In this document: one piece after another, positions 1 through 10,200 of the stretch
How positions within the stretch are numbered: position 1 is the first letter of the stretch
Layout: each line of letters starts with the position of its first letter
Assembly (NCBI GenBank): GCA_003427395.1
Contig: BFEA01000518.1
Span: 468,595 to 500,438 of the forward strand
DNA length: 31,844 nucleotides
DNA from: Chara braunii
Lineage: Eukaryota > Streptophyta > Charophyceae > Charales > Characeae
Reading direction: 5' to 3'
The notes under the pieces: model-generated
What the model saw: the letters and a program-made list of their open reading frames with translations, nothing else
Told to the model about the DNA's origin: nothing
Database searches by the model: none
Program-made: the position numbers and the translations under genes

Positions 1-19
1 TTTTTTTTTTTTTAATCGT

Positions 20-124
20 TTTAAAGGCAAAAAAATAGAATAAAAATAAGGGGTTGTAGATCTTTTCGAGATCTACAACCCTATATTTTTTTATTTTTGT
101 TTTTGATTAGTTTTTGCCTTTAAA
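20..124. mobile_element. small foldback (MITE-like) element
   Basis: The ends form a perfect 14-bp terminal inverted repeat (TTTAAAGGCAAAAA, with its complement at 111-124). The centre is a second inverted repeat, GGTTGTAGATCT facing AGATCTACAACC. The AT-rich arms between them also roughly complement each other, so nearly the whole element can fold into one hairpin. No target duplication or coding capacity is seen. It may be a MITE or another AT-rich foldback. Confidence 0.55.
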
Positions 125-126
125 TC

Positions 127-349
127 ATCATCGTACGGCCATCGTCTGAACGCCCGTACGCCCGTCCGTCTGTCCGTCTGTAAAGAGTGGCCAGACGTGG
201 ATCCTCCATACGACGTATGGAGGACTACACTGCCCAGGCAGGTGCTCGGGCGACCAAAGACATCGGATGTGATGACTAAGTCGTTGCACTCGATCTCTCT
301 GCCTCTCAGTCATCGGTGTTTTGTCAAGGTGACAATTTTTGTTGGAGTC
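127..349. other. non-coding spacer with an odd-length perfect palindrome
   Basis: No gene is recognised. CCGT-type short repeats occur at about 150-180. Positions 203-223 form a palindrome with perfect 10-bp arms (CCTCCATACG) around one central A. The short open frames here have no recognisable motif. Confidence 0.5.
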
Positions 350-351
350 AT

Positions 352-876
352 CAACAGAAAAATTTCCACGAGAAATGAAAGTTAAAAAACATTATATAAA
401 AAAAAAAAATCCTTCATATTTATAAATTATCATTCCAATGTGTGTCCAATTCTAAAATTTTCGGTTTCATTTGATAAGTTTCCATCGAAATATGAGTTTT
501 CCCTTCCAACTATATCTATTTGTTCAAGATGGAATGAAAGTCTGGACAAGTTTATGAAATGTTTTAATTAAACTTTCATTCTACAACAAGAAATATCTTC
601 TTCTTTAGATTGAATTAACCTACTTATGACTTAAAATCCTTACATGGAATGACAGTCCAATTAAAATATTTCATGAACTAATCTAGACTTTCATTCTATC
701 TCAAACATGCAGTTCAAATAAGAAGGGATACCCTGTTCTAGGAATGAGAGTTTTAAAGTTAGATGAAAAATTTTAAAATTGGAATGACATTTTTTTAAGA
801 TGGAATAAAAATTTGAAATTCAGAATGTAATTTTACTATAGAATGATTATTTTATTCCTAGGAAAATTTTTCGTTG
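352..876. mobile_element. 525-bp AT-rich foldback element, copy A
   Basis: The element begins CAAC(A)GAAAAATTTCC and ends with the near complement GGAAAATTTTTCGTTG. Its two halves are imperfect inverted copies around position 614: the GAATGAAAGTCTGGACAAG block near 532 is mirrored by CTAGACTTTCATTC near 690. It has no coding capacity. A second copy in the same orientation lies at 1147-1671 and has the same length by my boundaries. No convincing target duplication is seen. It is best described as a long-TIR MITE or foldback transposon; a hairpin small-RNA locus is an alternative. Confidence 0.75.
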
Positions 877-1146
877 ATTACGATTATTTTCTGGCATTTT
901 CATAGCGGGATTGGTCAGTGTAGGACAAGTTGAGACGAGCATGGAGTCGAGGTTTGACACTCTAAACGTGAGCGCATGTAACTGTCCATTCTCGAACCTT
1001 ACATCAATCCGCCATAGCGACCTACCTCCTTTTCTGATTGCAAACGAAGGCGGCCTTTACTGTATGCGAAGGTACGAAGGCCCGTCGAAGGGCGCTATTG
1101 CGGACGGATCAGGTTCACTTCTACAACCCGTCTTAGGCATTTCACA
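877..1146. other. spacer between the two foldback elements
   Basis: Mixed-composition sequence with an 89-codon open frame but no recognisable protein motif. It shows no similarity to the 127-349 spacer, so the pair is not a simple tandem duplication that includes flanks. Confidence 0.4.
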
Positions 1147-1671
1147 CAACAAAAAAATTCCCACGAGAAATGAAAGTTGAAAAAACATTCCATAAAAAAA
1201 AAAATCCTTCATATTTTATAAATTATCATTCCAATATTCGTCCAATTCTAAAATTTCCTGTTTTATTTGATAAGTTTCCATTTTTAAAATGAGTTTTCCC
1301 TTCGAACTACATCTATTCGTTTAAGATTGAATAAAAGTCTGGACGAGTTTATGAAAATTTGGAATTGAACTTTCATTCTACTACAACAAATATCTTCTAA
1401 TTTAGACTGGATTAACCTATTTATGACTGAAAATCTTTACTTAGAATGACAGTCCAATTGAAATATTTCATGAACTCATCCAGACTTGCATTCCATCTCT
1501 AGCATGCAGTTCAAATAAGACGGGATACTCCATTCTTGGAAGGAAAGTTTTAAAGTAAGACGAAAACTTTTAAAATTGGAATAACATTTTTTAAGATGGA
1601 ATGGAAATTTAAAATTTAGAATGTAATTTTACTAAAGAATGATTATTTAATTGTGAGAATTTTTTCTGTTG
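1147..1671. mobile_element. 525-bp AT-rich foldback element, copy B
   Basis: This is the second copy of the element at 352-876. It has the same terminal CAACA...AAATTCCCACG and ...TTTTTCTGTTG inverted ends, the same internal blocks and the same palindromic symmetry, here around position 1409. Many single-base differences from copy A show that the duplication is not recent or not an assembly echo. It is non-coding. Confidence 0.75.
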
Positions 1672-2300
1672 GGGGATCAGGGTTTTGTTTTATCGATTTT
1701 TCTCTCCATCTCTAATCTTGCCATACACTAATTTGAAAGTGCTTTTCTGGTCTGCAGCATACACCACGTGGAAACCTTAGTTTAGTTGTTATTGGTGCCG
1801 ACTAGGGAAATCATTATCCTGGCGGAGGTTGGTGTTGGGTTACGTAGGGTCCATCGGTTCCCGAATCCCTCCCGTTCTGTGGGAGCTCCTCCAAGGAACT
1901 TTCGAAACTGGGTACCCCCGCTCCCACCCCTATCTATGACGAGAATTCAAGCCGATCGGACAAGCTTCACGGACCCGATTTGGATGCCTAAGGACTCCCC
2001 AAAAAGGGCGGTGTGAACCTAACGTAGGGTAGGCAATAAATTTGTTTCCTTTTACAGAATTTTTGTACCCATTTCCGAAGTATAGATGGTTTGGATGTGT
2101 GTCCCCAAGTCTCCGGGTGGAATTTTGCTGATGTACCACCCCTTTTCTGCCATCTAGTTTCTGGAATTTTGNCATTGTCCCTGCCTGCTAGCTTTTCCAA
2201 AAAGACCTTCGGGAGTGAGGCCCCAATTACTCTGATCAGCGCCCCATGGGTACAGGACNCTGCACGGGGTGTGAGGTTAGTGTATCATAGGCTTTCCCAT
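1672..2300. other. no recognised gene
   Basis: Mixed sequence with a few overlapping short open frames on both strands and isolated Ns. Nothing is recognised with confidence. The 3' part may belong to the decayed LINE fragment that becomes visible from about 2300. Confidence 0.35.
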
Positions 2301-2302
2301 GG

Positions 2303-2617
2303 TGTCCGCGCTGCCTTCAAACTTCCATCGCAAAAACGGCCGAGACCATTGAACATATCCTTATGCAGTGCTCTGACCCNCCTTGGACCTGGTCTCGGAG
2401 GGCGATACTAAGAGGATATTGGNTGTTGATCCATGAGACGCCTCCCCTCACTGAGAACATGTTTAGGCTAGGTCGAAGGTCAGTGCTCTTNGTATTATGG
2501 TGGCAGTGCTNCCTCTTGGCCTTGGAGGGAGTGTGGGTGGAAGGAGCAGAGGTGTTTGATCGAAGGGGCAAGTACCTTGGAGTGACACCCGACGTTGAGA
2601 ATAGGCAACGTTAGCAC
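2303..2617 (+). pseudogene. decayed LINE C-terminal fragment (reverse-transcriptase zinc-binding region)
   Basis: Frame 2 encodes KTAETIEHILMQCSDPPWTW followed by a tryptophan-rich stretch. This resembles the zf-RVT region after plant LINE reverse transcriptases; the complete LINE in this window has ATLEHCLLACP at the equivalent place. Here only the H...C half is visible, and the upstream CxxC pair, the RT and the endonuclease are absent. It ends at a TAG near 2612. It is an old 3' fragment, as left by 5' truncation or decay, and differs from the 24-29 kb element. Confidence 0.55.
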
Positions 2618-3391
2618 TTCCCAAAGTAAAGTGAAAAAGGCGACCCTAAATCTGCCAAGCGCCACTGCGGGTAATGGCTGGTGCAGTTTTAGATCCCCCC
2701 TAAACTTGCACATAATTTCGAAACTCACAAAAAGACAATAAATGGATAAAGAAGAAGAAGAAGATGATATGAGCTTTAATATCGTGACGCCATCACCTTC
2801 TCCACAGCATCACCTCAACCACACACTGTTGAGGAATCTCAATTCTTCCACTCATACGTCACTCAGATCGAGGTACATTTCCCTACGCTATTCCTTCTTA
2901 AATACACATCTACGTACTCAGCACAGCCAAAATGAAAACCACGAGTACGGAAACCGTACGTGAGTCTGCCCGCATGCGCAGTAACTATTTCCCGCCGGCT
3001 CGTCAACCTGCAAATTTCCTGCAGGTCATATTTCCGGTCCATAAGCCCTTATTCTTGGCCCTCGAATACACCTCCATTACCCGATTCTCTGTCCCGGTAC
3101 ATCATGCAGGTGAAAAGACGCACAGNATATGCGTGCACCTTTAGGCCATACTTACCCCGTACTCNANGCNAAAACTTAATCCGGNCCCCTTACCCGTTCA
3201 GGTTCAACAATAATATGTTTTTGTCGGGTCTTTTTTGGACCTATCGTTTATACCATTGACTCCAANGCACACCAAGCCATTCTGGCTCAGTCAGAAAACG
3301 GTCGTCGACAGGTAAGTAGTTGATGATTGTATGCTGCGCANCACACCCTCTGTCAGGCGGACGGGAGATCCGTACAACAAAGGCACAAATC
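2618..3391. other. no recognised gene
   Basis: Low-similarity sequence with scattered Ns and short open frames, including a (GAAGAA)-type acidic start near 2742. No domain, RNA or repeat is recognised. The 3' part may be degraded downstream sequence of the minus-strand Penelope-like fragment. Confidence 0.35.
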
Positions 3392-4054
3392 TCATACCAG
3401 GATTCGCAGAAGATCCAGTATCTTCGCCCAAAAGGGCGTGTTTACCCTGCGCTGCATCCACCTTAGCCCAGCGATCAGGACCTTACCCGGGTAATCCGAT
3501 TTCTCCAATTCTTTTGTCAGGGTTACTATGCCCCAGCACACAAGTCCGTCATCNTTACAGTTCACCGAAATCCTGAGTATCGTATTTGCAACAGTGGAGT
3601 ATTTCGTTGTAGTAGGTCCAAAAGAACTGACGGCCTTATACGTCTGAAAACGCAGCCCTGACTCAGCCGAAANGGACTGCCNGTTCTTGAATTTGTGAGC
3701 CAGCTTAATCGCTCCCTGTTCCTCAGAGACTACAATCCGGGTCTCCAAAAAGTCCAGTACCCCAACCCCTGGGTCTGTGCGTTCCAGGATCAGCTCTTCG
3801 GGGTATATCTTCGTGACAGAATCCAGCAATTCTTCTGCTTTCTTTCTGCTCCCTGGATCATTTCTTCGAAAAAACGCCACAATCAGCAAATCATCAATGT
3901 ATCTCTTTCCCGACATCCACCTAGCATCCGTCCCCAGTGAACGAACGAAACAGCACTCGACGTACATGCAAATAACACAGGCCAAGGGTGGGNTGGCCCT
4001 GCCCCCCATGGGAATACCATGTTTCTGTTTCANAACAACGTTCGCTCGCGACAA
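3392..4054 (-). pseudogene. Penelope-like element reverse transcriptase fragment
   Basis: About 220 residues of a reverse transcriptase read on the minus strand. In order there are HGIPMGG (the GxPMG motif of RT block 3), RYIDDLLIVAFF (the YxDD catalytic motif), a VLDFLETRI strand, and a RFQTYKAVSSFGPTTTKYS-type segment at the place of the Penelope 'SxHPPxxK' block. Next come ANTILRI and a closing LIAGLRWMQRR helix. This order and spacing fit Penelope-like elements rather than L1, copia or gypsy RTs. The N-terminal fingers are missing: an in-frame TGA lies about 20 bases upstream of the open stretch. No GIY-YIG endonuclease is seen after the RT. It is an inactive fragment, and some Ns fall in codons. 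Confidence 0.75.
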
Positions 4055-4390
4055 GAAAAATGGTATTGTTCAATGAAAAATCAGTAAGAGAAATCACTTT
4101 GCTNAGGCGAATGGATTTCCAGCCGGATTCACCATGGGTGCCACTTTGTCTTTTCTTGCCTAATTCAAACTAGAAGTGTGCCACAACCACAGTTTTTCCT
4201 TGATCNAATCAAGCAACACTTGACACGGAGGTGGCAGTCCCTCAAGAGCCAGTCGGACTTGTTTCAAATGTCGAGGGACATTGGACAATCAATCACCTCC
4301 TTCTGTTTGGAGTGGATGGCCAGGAACCGAGGGGATGGATAGCCAAAGTGGAATGGAGTAAAGATAGGCTAGATCAGCAACATCAGTGGG
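4055..4390. other. no recognised gene
   Basis: No confident gene. The first part may hold out-of-frame remains of the upstream half of the Penelope-like element. A stretch from 4231 has a short open frame with no known motif. Confidence 0.3.
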
Positions 4391-4392
4391 TA

Positions 4393-4741
4393 TACGTAGC
4401 ACGGCGAACGTGTTCGCGCCCCTTCACGTTCGCGCGAATGTGCGGCTCGCGAACATGTTTGGGCGAACATATATTTTTTTTCGTAAAAAAAAAAGATTTT
4501 TTTTTTCGGTTTTTGATTTTTAACTCATGATTGGCTACGAATTTGAACATGACTCCGAGGCAAAAGTTGCTTGTATTGTCATTTTACATAACACATATTT
4601 TTTGCAGATTGTTCTGAGAAGGTTTTGTTTTTTTTTGTTTTTTAATATTTTTTATGTTCGCATGCGGAGGGTTATGGGCGCTTGTTCACTTTCGGGCGAA
4701 CATGTTCGCGTTCACCTCCGAACGCGAACACGGTGCTACAT
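4393..4741. mobile_element. inverted-repeat element rich in GCGAAC/GTTCGC motifs
   Basis: About 350 bp bounded by GTAGCAC (4396-4402) and its complement GTGCTAC (4733-4739). Inside each end lie clusters of GCGAAC and GTTCGC, including the palindrome-like GCGAACATGTTCGCG near 4697, while the middle is T-rich. It has no coding capacity. Subterminal motif arrays like this are typical of non-autonomous DNA transposons, where transposase binds. No clear target duplication was found, so the superfamily is not assigned. Confidence 0.5.
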
Positions 4742-5114
4742 AGGGTATATGTAGACCATGGTCTAATCTTTCATGACTCCTCTCTCCCCCTTTCGAATCT
4801 CCTGGAACCCTTTCCCCCACATGCTTTTTCTCTCANTGAAGTGTTGTGCGAGCCTATATACCGTTGTTTTTTTCCATCCNGATTTTCTAAATCAATATAA
4901 TCTTACCAAGTATCCCTTGATGGCAGCACCCCCCCGGTTCCCCTTGGGGAGGTGGCGGTTATTGAACNCNGATGCCTCTGGTGCCCCCTGGAGAAATCCA
5001 GTCAGACCCCTAGGGAGCAATAGATTGTTTTCTATAGCCTGCAACTGGTCTCGGCATATTGCANCTGAAACTGTGTAATGGCCCCGACCTGTTGTTTATC
5101 AAATGTACTCATGG
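4742..5114. other. no recognised gene
   Basis: Pyrimidine-rich at first, with homopolymer C around 4928 and scattered Ns. There are open frames but no domain. Nothing further is supported. Confidence 0.3.
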
Positions 5115-5225
5115 AAGGGACGCTGGAGCCGGTTTCCAGCAGGTGCAGCTCCCCACCAATAGAGAGGAGCCATCTAGGGGGAGGTGCTATCCAGGGGTGC
5201 TATTATTACCCCTGATAGCATCACC
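5115..5225. repeat. dispersed repeat copy 1 plus hairpin
   Basis: GGTTTCCAGCAGGTGCAGCT followed by CCCCACCAATAGA matches related sequence at 30266-30316, at 30621-30680 (inverted) and at 31027-31071. It is followed by a nested hairpin: GGTGCTATC (5183-5191) with GATAGCATCACC (5214-5225), and AGGGGT with ACCCCT inside. It is probably one end of a non-autonomous transposon whose other end is not seen here. Confidence 0.5.
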
Positions 5226-5851
5226 AAGAGATGCGAAAAAAGAGAAGAAGAAGGGAAAACAAGCCGACAAAACAACAGTGTAGGAAATTAGTTTTTATAC
5301 ATGAACATCTATGTGCCATCAATTAAAAATGAGGCAAGGAATTACATTTGTGTAATTACCAATTAGAGTCTCATGAAGATGCATAATACAAATGAATGGC
5401 TTGAAGCTCAGACAAAAAAATGGCGTTGTTTGCTGGNGTACTATCTCATGAGATTATGAATTTATGACTTAACCTGAGTGGATAAGGCAGCCGAGCAATG
5501 CTGCAACAATCTTTTTTGATTGCTCTNGTTCTGTACTGGCACNACATGTCCTCCATGAGAGCAGACCTTCACATGATGTGTTATTCTTATTCGACGTGAA
5601 CTCCATGAAATGTTTAGCTTTCCCATCAAATGAATGGCTTGAAGCTCAGACAATAATGAAGCGTGGTTTGATTTACGGATTTTGGTGATTTCTTGTTTTA
5701 TTATAATATTATTCATAGTTCTTTTACTCACAAATTTAAATCACAATTATATTGTGGTTTCTTGACTGGGATNATACATTCAGTAAATGTTATCATGATG
5801 ATACATCCCTCGTGGCCCACATATACAGTCATTTCTCTTGATCTGCTCACT
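5226..5851. repeat. AT-rich spacer with a 25-bp direct repeat
   Basis: AAATGAATGGCTTGAAGCTC extended by AGACA occurs at about 5390-5414 and again at 5628-5652, identical and about 238 bp apart. The rest is AT-rich with no recognised gene. Confidence 0.5.
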
Positions 5852-5855
5852 CCTT

Positions 5856-6924
5856 TGCAATGACTTGCTGATTTCAACTGCCGAGACTAACCGCGAGGCT
5901 GTACAATACAGCAGTAGGTTAGATTTGTAATTTGGTTTGGCTGAGGGCTAACCGAGAGAGCTACCAGTGCGGAAAATTCGTGAGGGACATATCTGCAAAT
6001 ATGGGAAAATAGCCCCAGTAGTACCTTACTGCGTTTAGCAGGCCCGGGCTACCCCTAGAACAGACAGGCCCTAAGGGCCTAAGCTGATAGACGGTCCTAT
6101 AGCCCATAGCCGGGTCCGGTAGNGGCCNAGAGGCCGAAACAGAAACGGTACCGGTCGGTCAGTCAGTCCGGTCTAGGTCTAGGTTAGAGTAGTAGAAGTC
6201 TATTAATAGTTTAGGGGAATCGGTTTGGGACTTTTGGCAGTTCATTTCGCGATGCAGCATTTGGAGCCAGGAGAGTTTTGGAGCAGCGATTGTCTGCAGG
6301 CGGTATCCTGAGACCCTCACCGTGGACAACAGCCATAGCCANCCTNTTGAGGATCTGCCATAGCTGGGGCATCCTCTGCGCACCAACCCCTGTGGGCCTC
6401 TGCGATTGGCGGGGCTGTGTGGGGACTCCTCAGTGAGTCCTTGTGGGTGGNGGCAGCCATAGCTGCCGGTTCTTCGTCAGAGTTGTTCAGCGGCACTGAA
6501 GACTTCATCGCAGGATCTGTTCTTCATCTGGGTGGTTGGCGCTGGCCTCGGGGAGGCCATACTGATGTGGCGCTACTAACTGTGCGTANGGTAGAGAGTG
6601 GAGTGTGAGGTTCTGAAAGTGGCGAGACACTGGAACAAACTCTGTAACGATTTTTGGTTACTTGGCTCATCATCAGTGTGTATTCCAATTGTTATCCTCG
6701 CAGGTTCNTCCTTGTGATTGGTTGTTGGGAGTATCGTCAGAGAGAGAGANACACAGTGTGTCCTCTCCCCATCTGTGCATNGCTATGCTTCCGCTATCTA
6801 CTCTGATCTGTGTGCAGTTTGGACTCTGTCTCCTCTCCCCCTTCTCTTATGCATGTATGGGCGTGTATGAGACTGGCANTGNGTGAGTGGCGGTAAAAAT
6901 CGTCANACAACCAAGTTCATAACA
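5856..6924 (+). mobile_element. solo LTR (plus orientation)
   Basis: This 1069-bp sequence starts TGCAATGACTTGCTG and ends AAGTTCATAACA, giving the TG...CA ends of an LTR. It is flanked by the 4-bp direct repeat CCTT (5852-5855 and 6925-6928). A diverged copy lies in the opposite orientation at 14762-15980. Shared blocks include TTTGGCTGAGG, GTGAGGGACATATCTG, GATAGACGGTCCTATAGCC, GGTACCGGTCGGTCAGTCAG and GCATGTATGGGCGTGT. No gag, pol, primer-binding site or polypurine tract adjoins it, as expected when LTR-LTR recombination leaves a solo LTR. A short non-autonomous element of another type is less likely. Confidence 0.75.
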
Positions 6925-7257
6925 CCTTTTCCCTTAAATTCCCTATCAAACAGATATTGTCGTTCTATGTACGGACATATGTTTTTCATGTTGAATCATG
7001 CATACTTTGAAAATACAAAGACGCTCAAATTCCTAGATGTGAATGAAGCGCAATAGTCACACATTCAGTCAAGTACATCGTATGACTAGTATGATAGGAA
7101 CAAATATGTCGTTATAGGAGTCCGTAAGACATGCAGCTTGCTTGTGAGACTTGAAGTCNTGCATGTTATGATACGGGTCTTAATGCTTTTCCATAACTTA
7201 ATATGGGTGCTCGTGTGGTACTTAGNTTGTAGGCGCAAGCACTTCAACGTNGTGGAG
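6925..7257 (+). promoter_or_regulatory. upstream region of NLR 1 with a putative 5' UTR splice acceptor
   Basis: From about 7150 to the ATG this sequence aligns with the region upstream of NLR 2 (31096-31200). Shared blocks are TGCAT(A/G)TT(G/A)TGATA, GCTCGTGTG and GTGGAGATGGC. Both copies contain a pyrimidine-poor but AG-ending acceptor-like site about 30 bases before the ATG (TTGTAG here, TTGCAG in NLR 2). This suggests an intron in the 5' UTR. The TATA box and donor site were not located. Confidence 0.4.
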
Positions 7258-10200
7258 ATGGCAGCGGATGCTTTTCGAGGAGCAGGTGCCGGTACCCTTC
7301 TAGATCTCTTCATTGCATTTGGAATTGCGGNGAAAGACTTTGCAAAAGCAGTCTGCACACACAAGAAGCACTTCAACAAGTTTGAATCTGATATCAAGAA
7401 GACAGAAGAGTATTTAAGAAAAGTCAAGGAGATGGAGCTCTCTGTCAAAGACAGATCTCTGTCGAAGACAGAGACGAATTATTTGTAAAAGTGCACAATC
7501 TGAAACGAGGATTAGAAAGGATTAGAGCAGATTGTGAATGGCGTGGAAGGTTGTCTGCGCCATTGGTGTACTTGAAGCGCGGGTGTGCAGAGAAAAAAAT
7601 CGCAGAGCTACAGGACAAGCTTGAAGGGTTGAAAAAGGAGCTGAAGTGGGTGGTTCTCATTCAAACTGGTGTGCATTCAAAAAACATTGTTGTAGGGCTG
7701 AAGGGTATGCATGGTGGCTCAGAGTCCAAGATCANTGNTTGTGAGGTGGCAACTACAACCAAGTGGGAATTCTCAACAATTACAACGAGAACACAAGTGT
7801 TTGGTGTGGAGTCTGCCTTGAGAAGGATACANAGNACTATACTTTCTCAGGAAGAACAAAATACTTCTTCCANAACAAATTCGAATTCATATTGTAATTG
7901 GCCAGAAGTCATCTGCCTGCATGGGATGGGCGGTGTTGGAAAAACAACACTTGCGAAGCATCTTCATGACAGTGACGAGATGAAAATAGAATTTTCTGAT
8001 GGAATTATGTTCATTCACTGCGGGCAGGAGAGAAAGGGTAATGACTTGATTACACAAGCATTAGAGAAATGGGAAGAACATGTCACGGGATGTGCTGGGC
8101 ACCGAGGTTTGCCTCGCCTGCCATTGACAGAGGATAGAGAACCATGTTTAAAAGCCAAGATGAAAGGAAAAAGATTTCTGATCGTGATTGACGACGTCTG
8201 GGATCCAGAGCAAATCAAGTGGGTACAGAATGTGGCTGATGGAAGTTGTACTGTTGTCGTGACAACAAGGAACAGAGATGTGGTAACCATCCCAACAACA
8301 CAGACCATTCTTGTGGAACCATTGAGAGACGATGACGCCTATGAAATGTTCTGTCATTGTGTTTTTGGAAATAAATGTCCTCCTCCTACTCTTGAAGAGC
8401 TTGCACAAATGTGTTTTTGGAAATAAATGTCCTCCTCCTACTCTTGAAGAGCTTGCACAAAAAGTATGTACAAACCTTTCTGTTAGACGGGATGACTACA
8501 ACTTCTGGGAGGTATGGCTTAACTTTTTAGAGAGACCAAAACTGGATAGAGAAATTCAACCTGGGTGCAATACAGATTATGAAGCGGTGTTAGAGGTCAT
8601 GCAAAGGTCGATTGATGACCTCTCCTCAAAGAACAGGCCTCACCTCTTGGACATGTTCCTTGATTTGGTCGGGTACCCTGAGGATCATTTAGTAGATCGC
8701 AATATGATGGAGATTCTGTGGTCGGTTTACCCACAGGTTGGTTCCCTGCAGGCCGCTAAAGATTGCATGAGCACCCTGATCAGACTATCCCTGGTAAAGG
8801 AACACAGTGGGAGAAAAAAACAACGCCAAGTGATATTGCATGATATAGTCAGGCATGCGGCAATCCGTATGATCAACTCAAGGACACCACCTCCAACAGT
8901 GTGGGATATGGAAGAGGGCAACGGAGTTGGCAGGAGCGGGGATGCAAACTACAGGAACCGGCTGTTTGCGGTTAATTGTGAGNCTCTGGTTGATGTGAGT
9001 CATCACAATAAGAACATACGGAAGTTGATGTGGTTTGTTGATCTTAGGCAACTTTCATCCTCTTCTATCAAGAATATTGTATCCACTCTTACCTTACCCA
9101 ACTTGGTGANCTGTCATGTGTTCTTCAATGAGTTGATCGACCATCGTGCAAATGTGCACAATTTTTTGAATGAAANCTTGAAGAGTGGGAAGTTAAAGAT
9201 TATCGTGTTGGAGAATTTGCCAAGTCCTTTATGGGTTTCAGGTACCACCCNCTTTTCTTCGCTTAAAAATCTTCAAGCATTGTGGTTCACATTCAGTGGA
9301 TGTCATGTAGAAACTGTACCTACATCGATCATGATTGNCGGGCTTCACCAGCTGCAGGTAGTGCATCTTCAAGCGACAACTTTGTGGGCTCCTGAGAGGC
9401 TTACTCTTGACCTTAGTAGTTTTCAGCAGCTATTACAGCTCAGAGTCCTGCAACTAACCAATTTGAGATTAGACATTTGCCATTTGCAGACACATACGCC
9501 AGCAAAAGAGGATGAAGTAAGTCCTACTTCTGTGCTGCTCCAACAGAACAAAAACATGATGTCGAATATCTCAAAGATTAGGGATTCTGAAACACTGGGA
9601 ACTCCGCTTGCCAAACGCCAGAAAACAAACTGGGAGCACAGTATGTCACTTGCTTGGTTGTTGATCATTGCNCATTTGCCTCATCTAGAAGTCCTTCGAC
9701 TTGACAGTTGGCCAATGATATCGAAGCTGCCTGTGAGTTTTGAGAAGTGGNAAAATCTCAACTCTTCCAAGTTGCATTCTTCCATGCTGGGCAGTCCGAC
9801 AAAGAAACTGACTATTCTTGATTTAGCTGGATGTACGGAAGTTACTCAACTACCAGAAGAGATTGGNAACCTGAGAAACTTAAGGTGTTTATGTTTACAT
9901 GCGTGCACTATCCTGAAGTCTCTTCCTGATTCCGTTCAAGAGCTCACGAATCTGACGGTTCTGGATTTAAGTAAGTGTTATATGTTGTCGGGTCTTCCTC
10001 ATTCCACTGGAGGAATGACATGTCTGATATCTTTGGATTTATCTAAGTGTTATAGGTTGCTGTCTCTCCCTTGTTCTATTGGCGGAATGACGAGTCTGAC
10101 ATCTTTGGACTTGAATCATTGTGAAAGCTTGGAGGTTCTTCCTCAGTCTATCAAAAAACTGACTAACCTGACATCCTTGAACTTGGAAGAGTGTCTTAGC

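Noticed and set aside
5856-6924. MITE rather than LTR
   Set aside because: The ends are TG...CA without inverted repeats longer than a few bases, the length is over 1 kb, and a poly(A) signal is visible in the sister copy; a solo LTR fits better.
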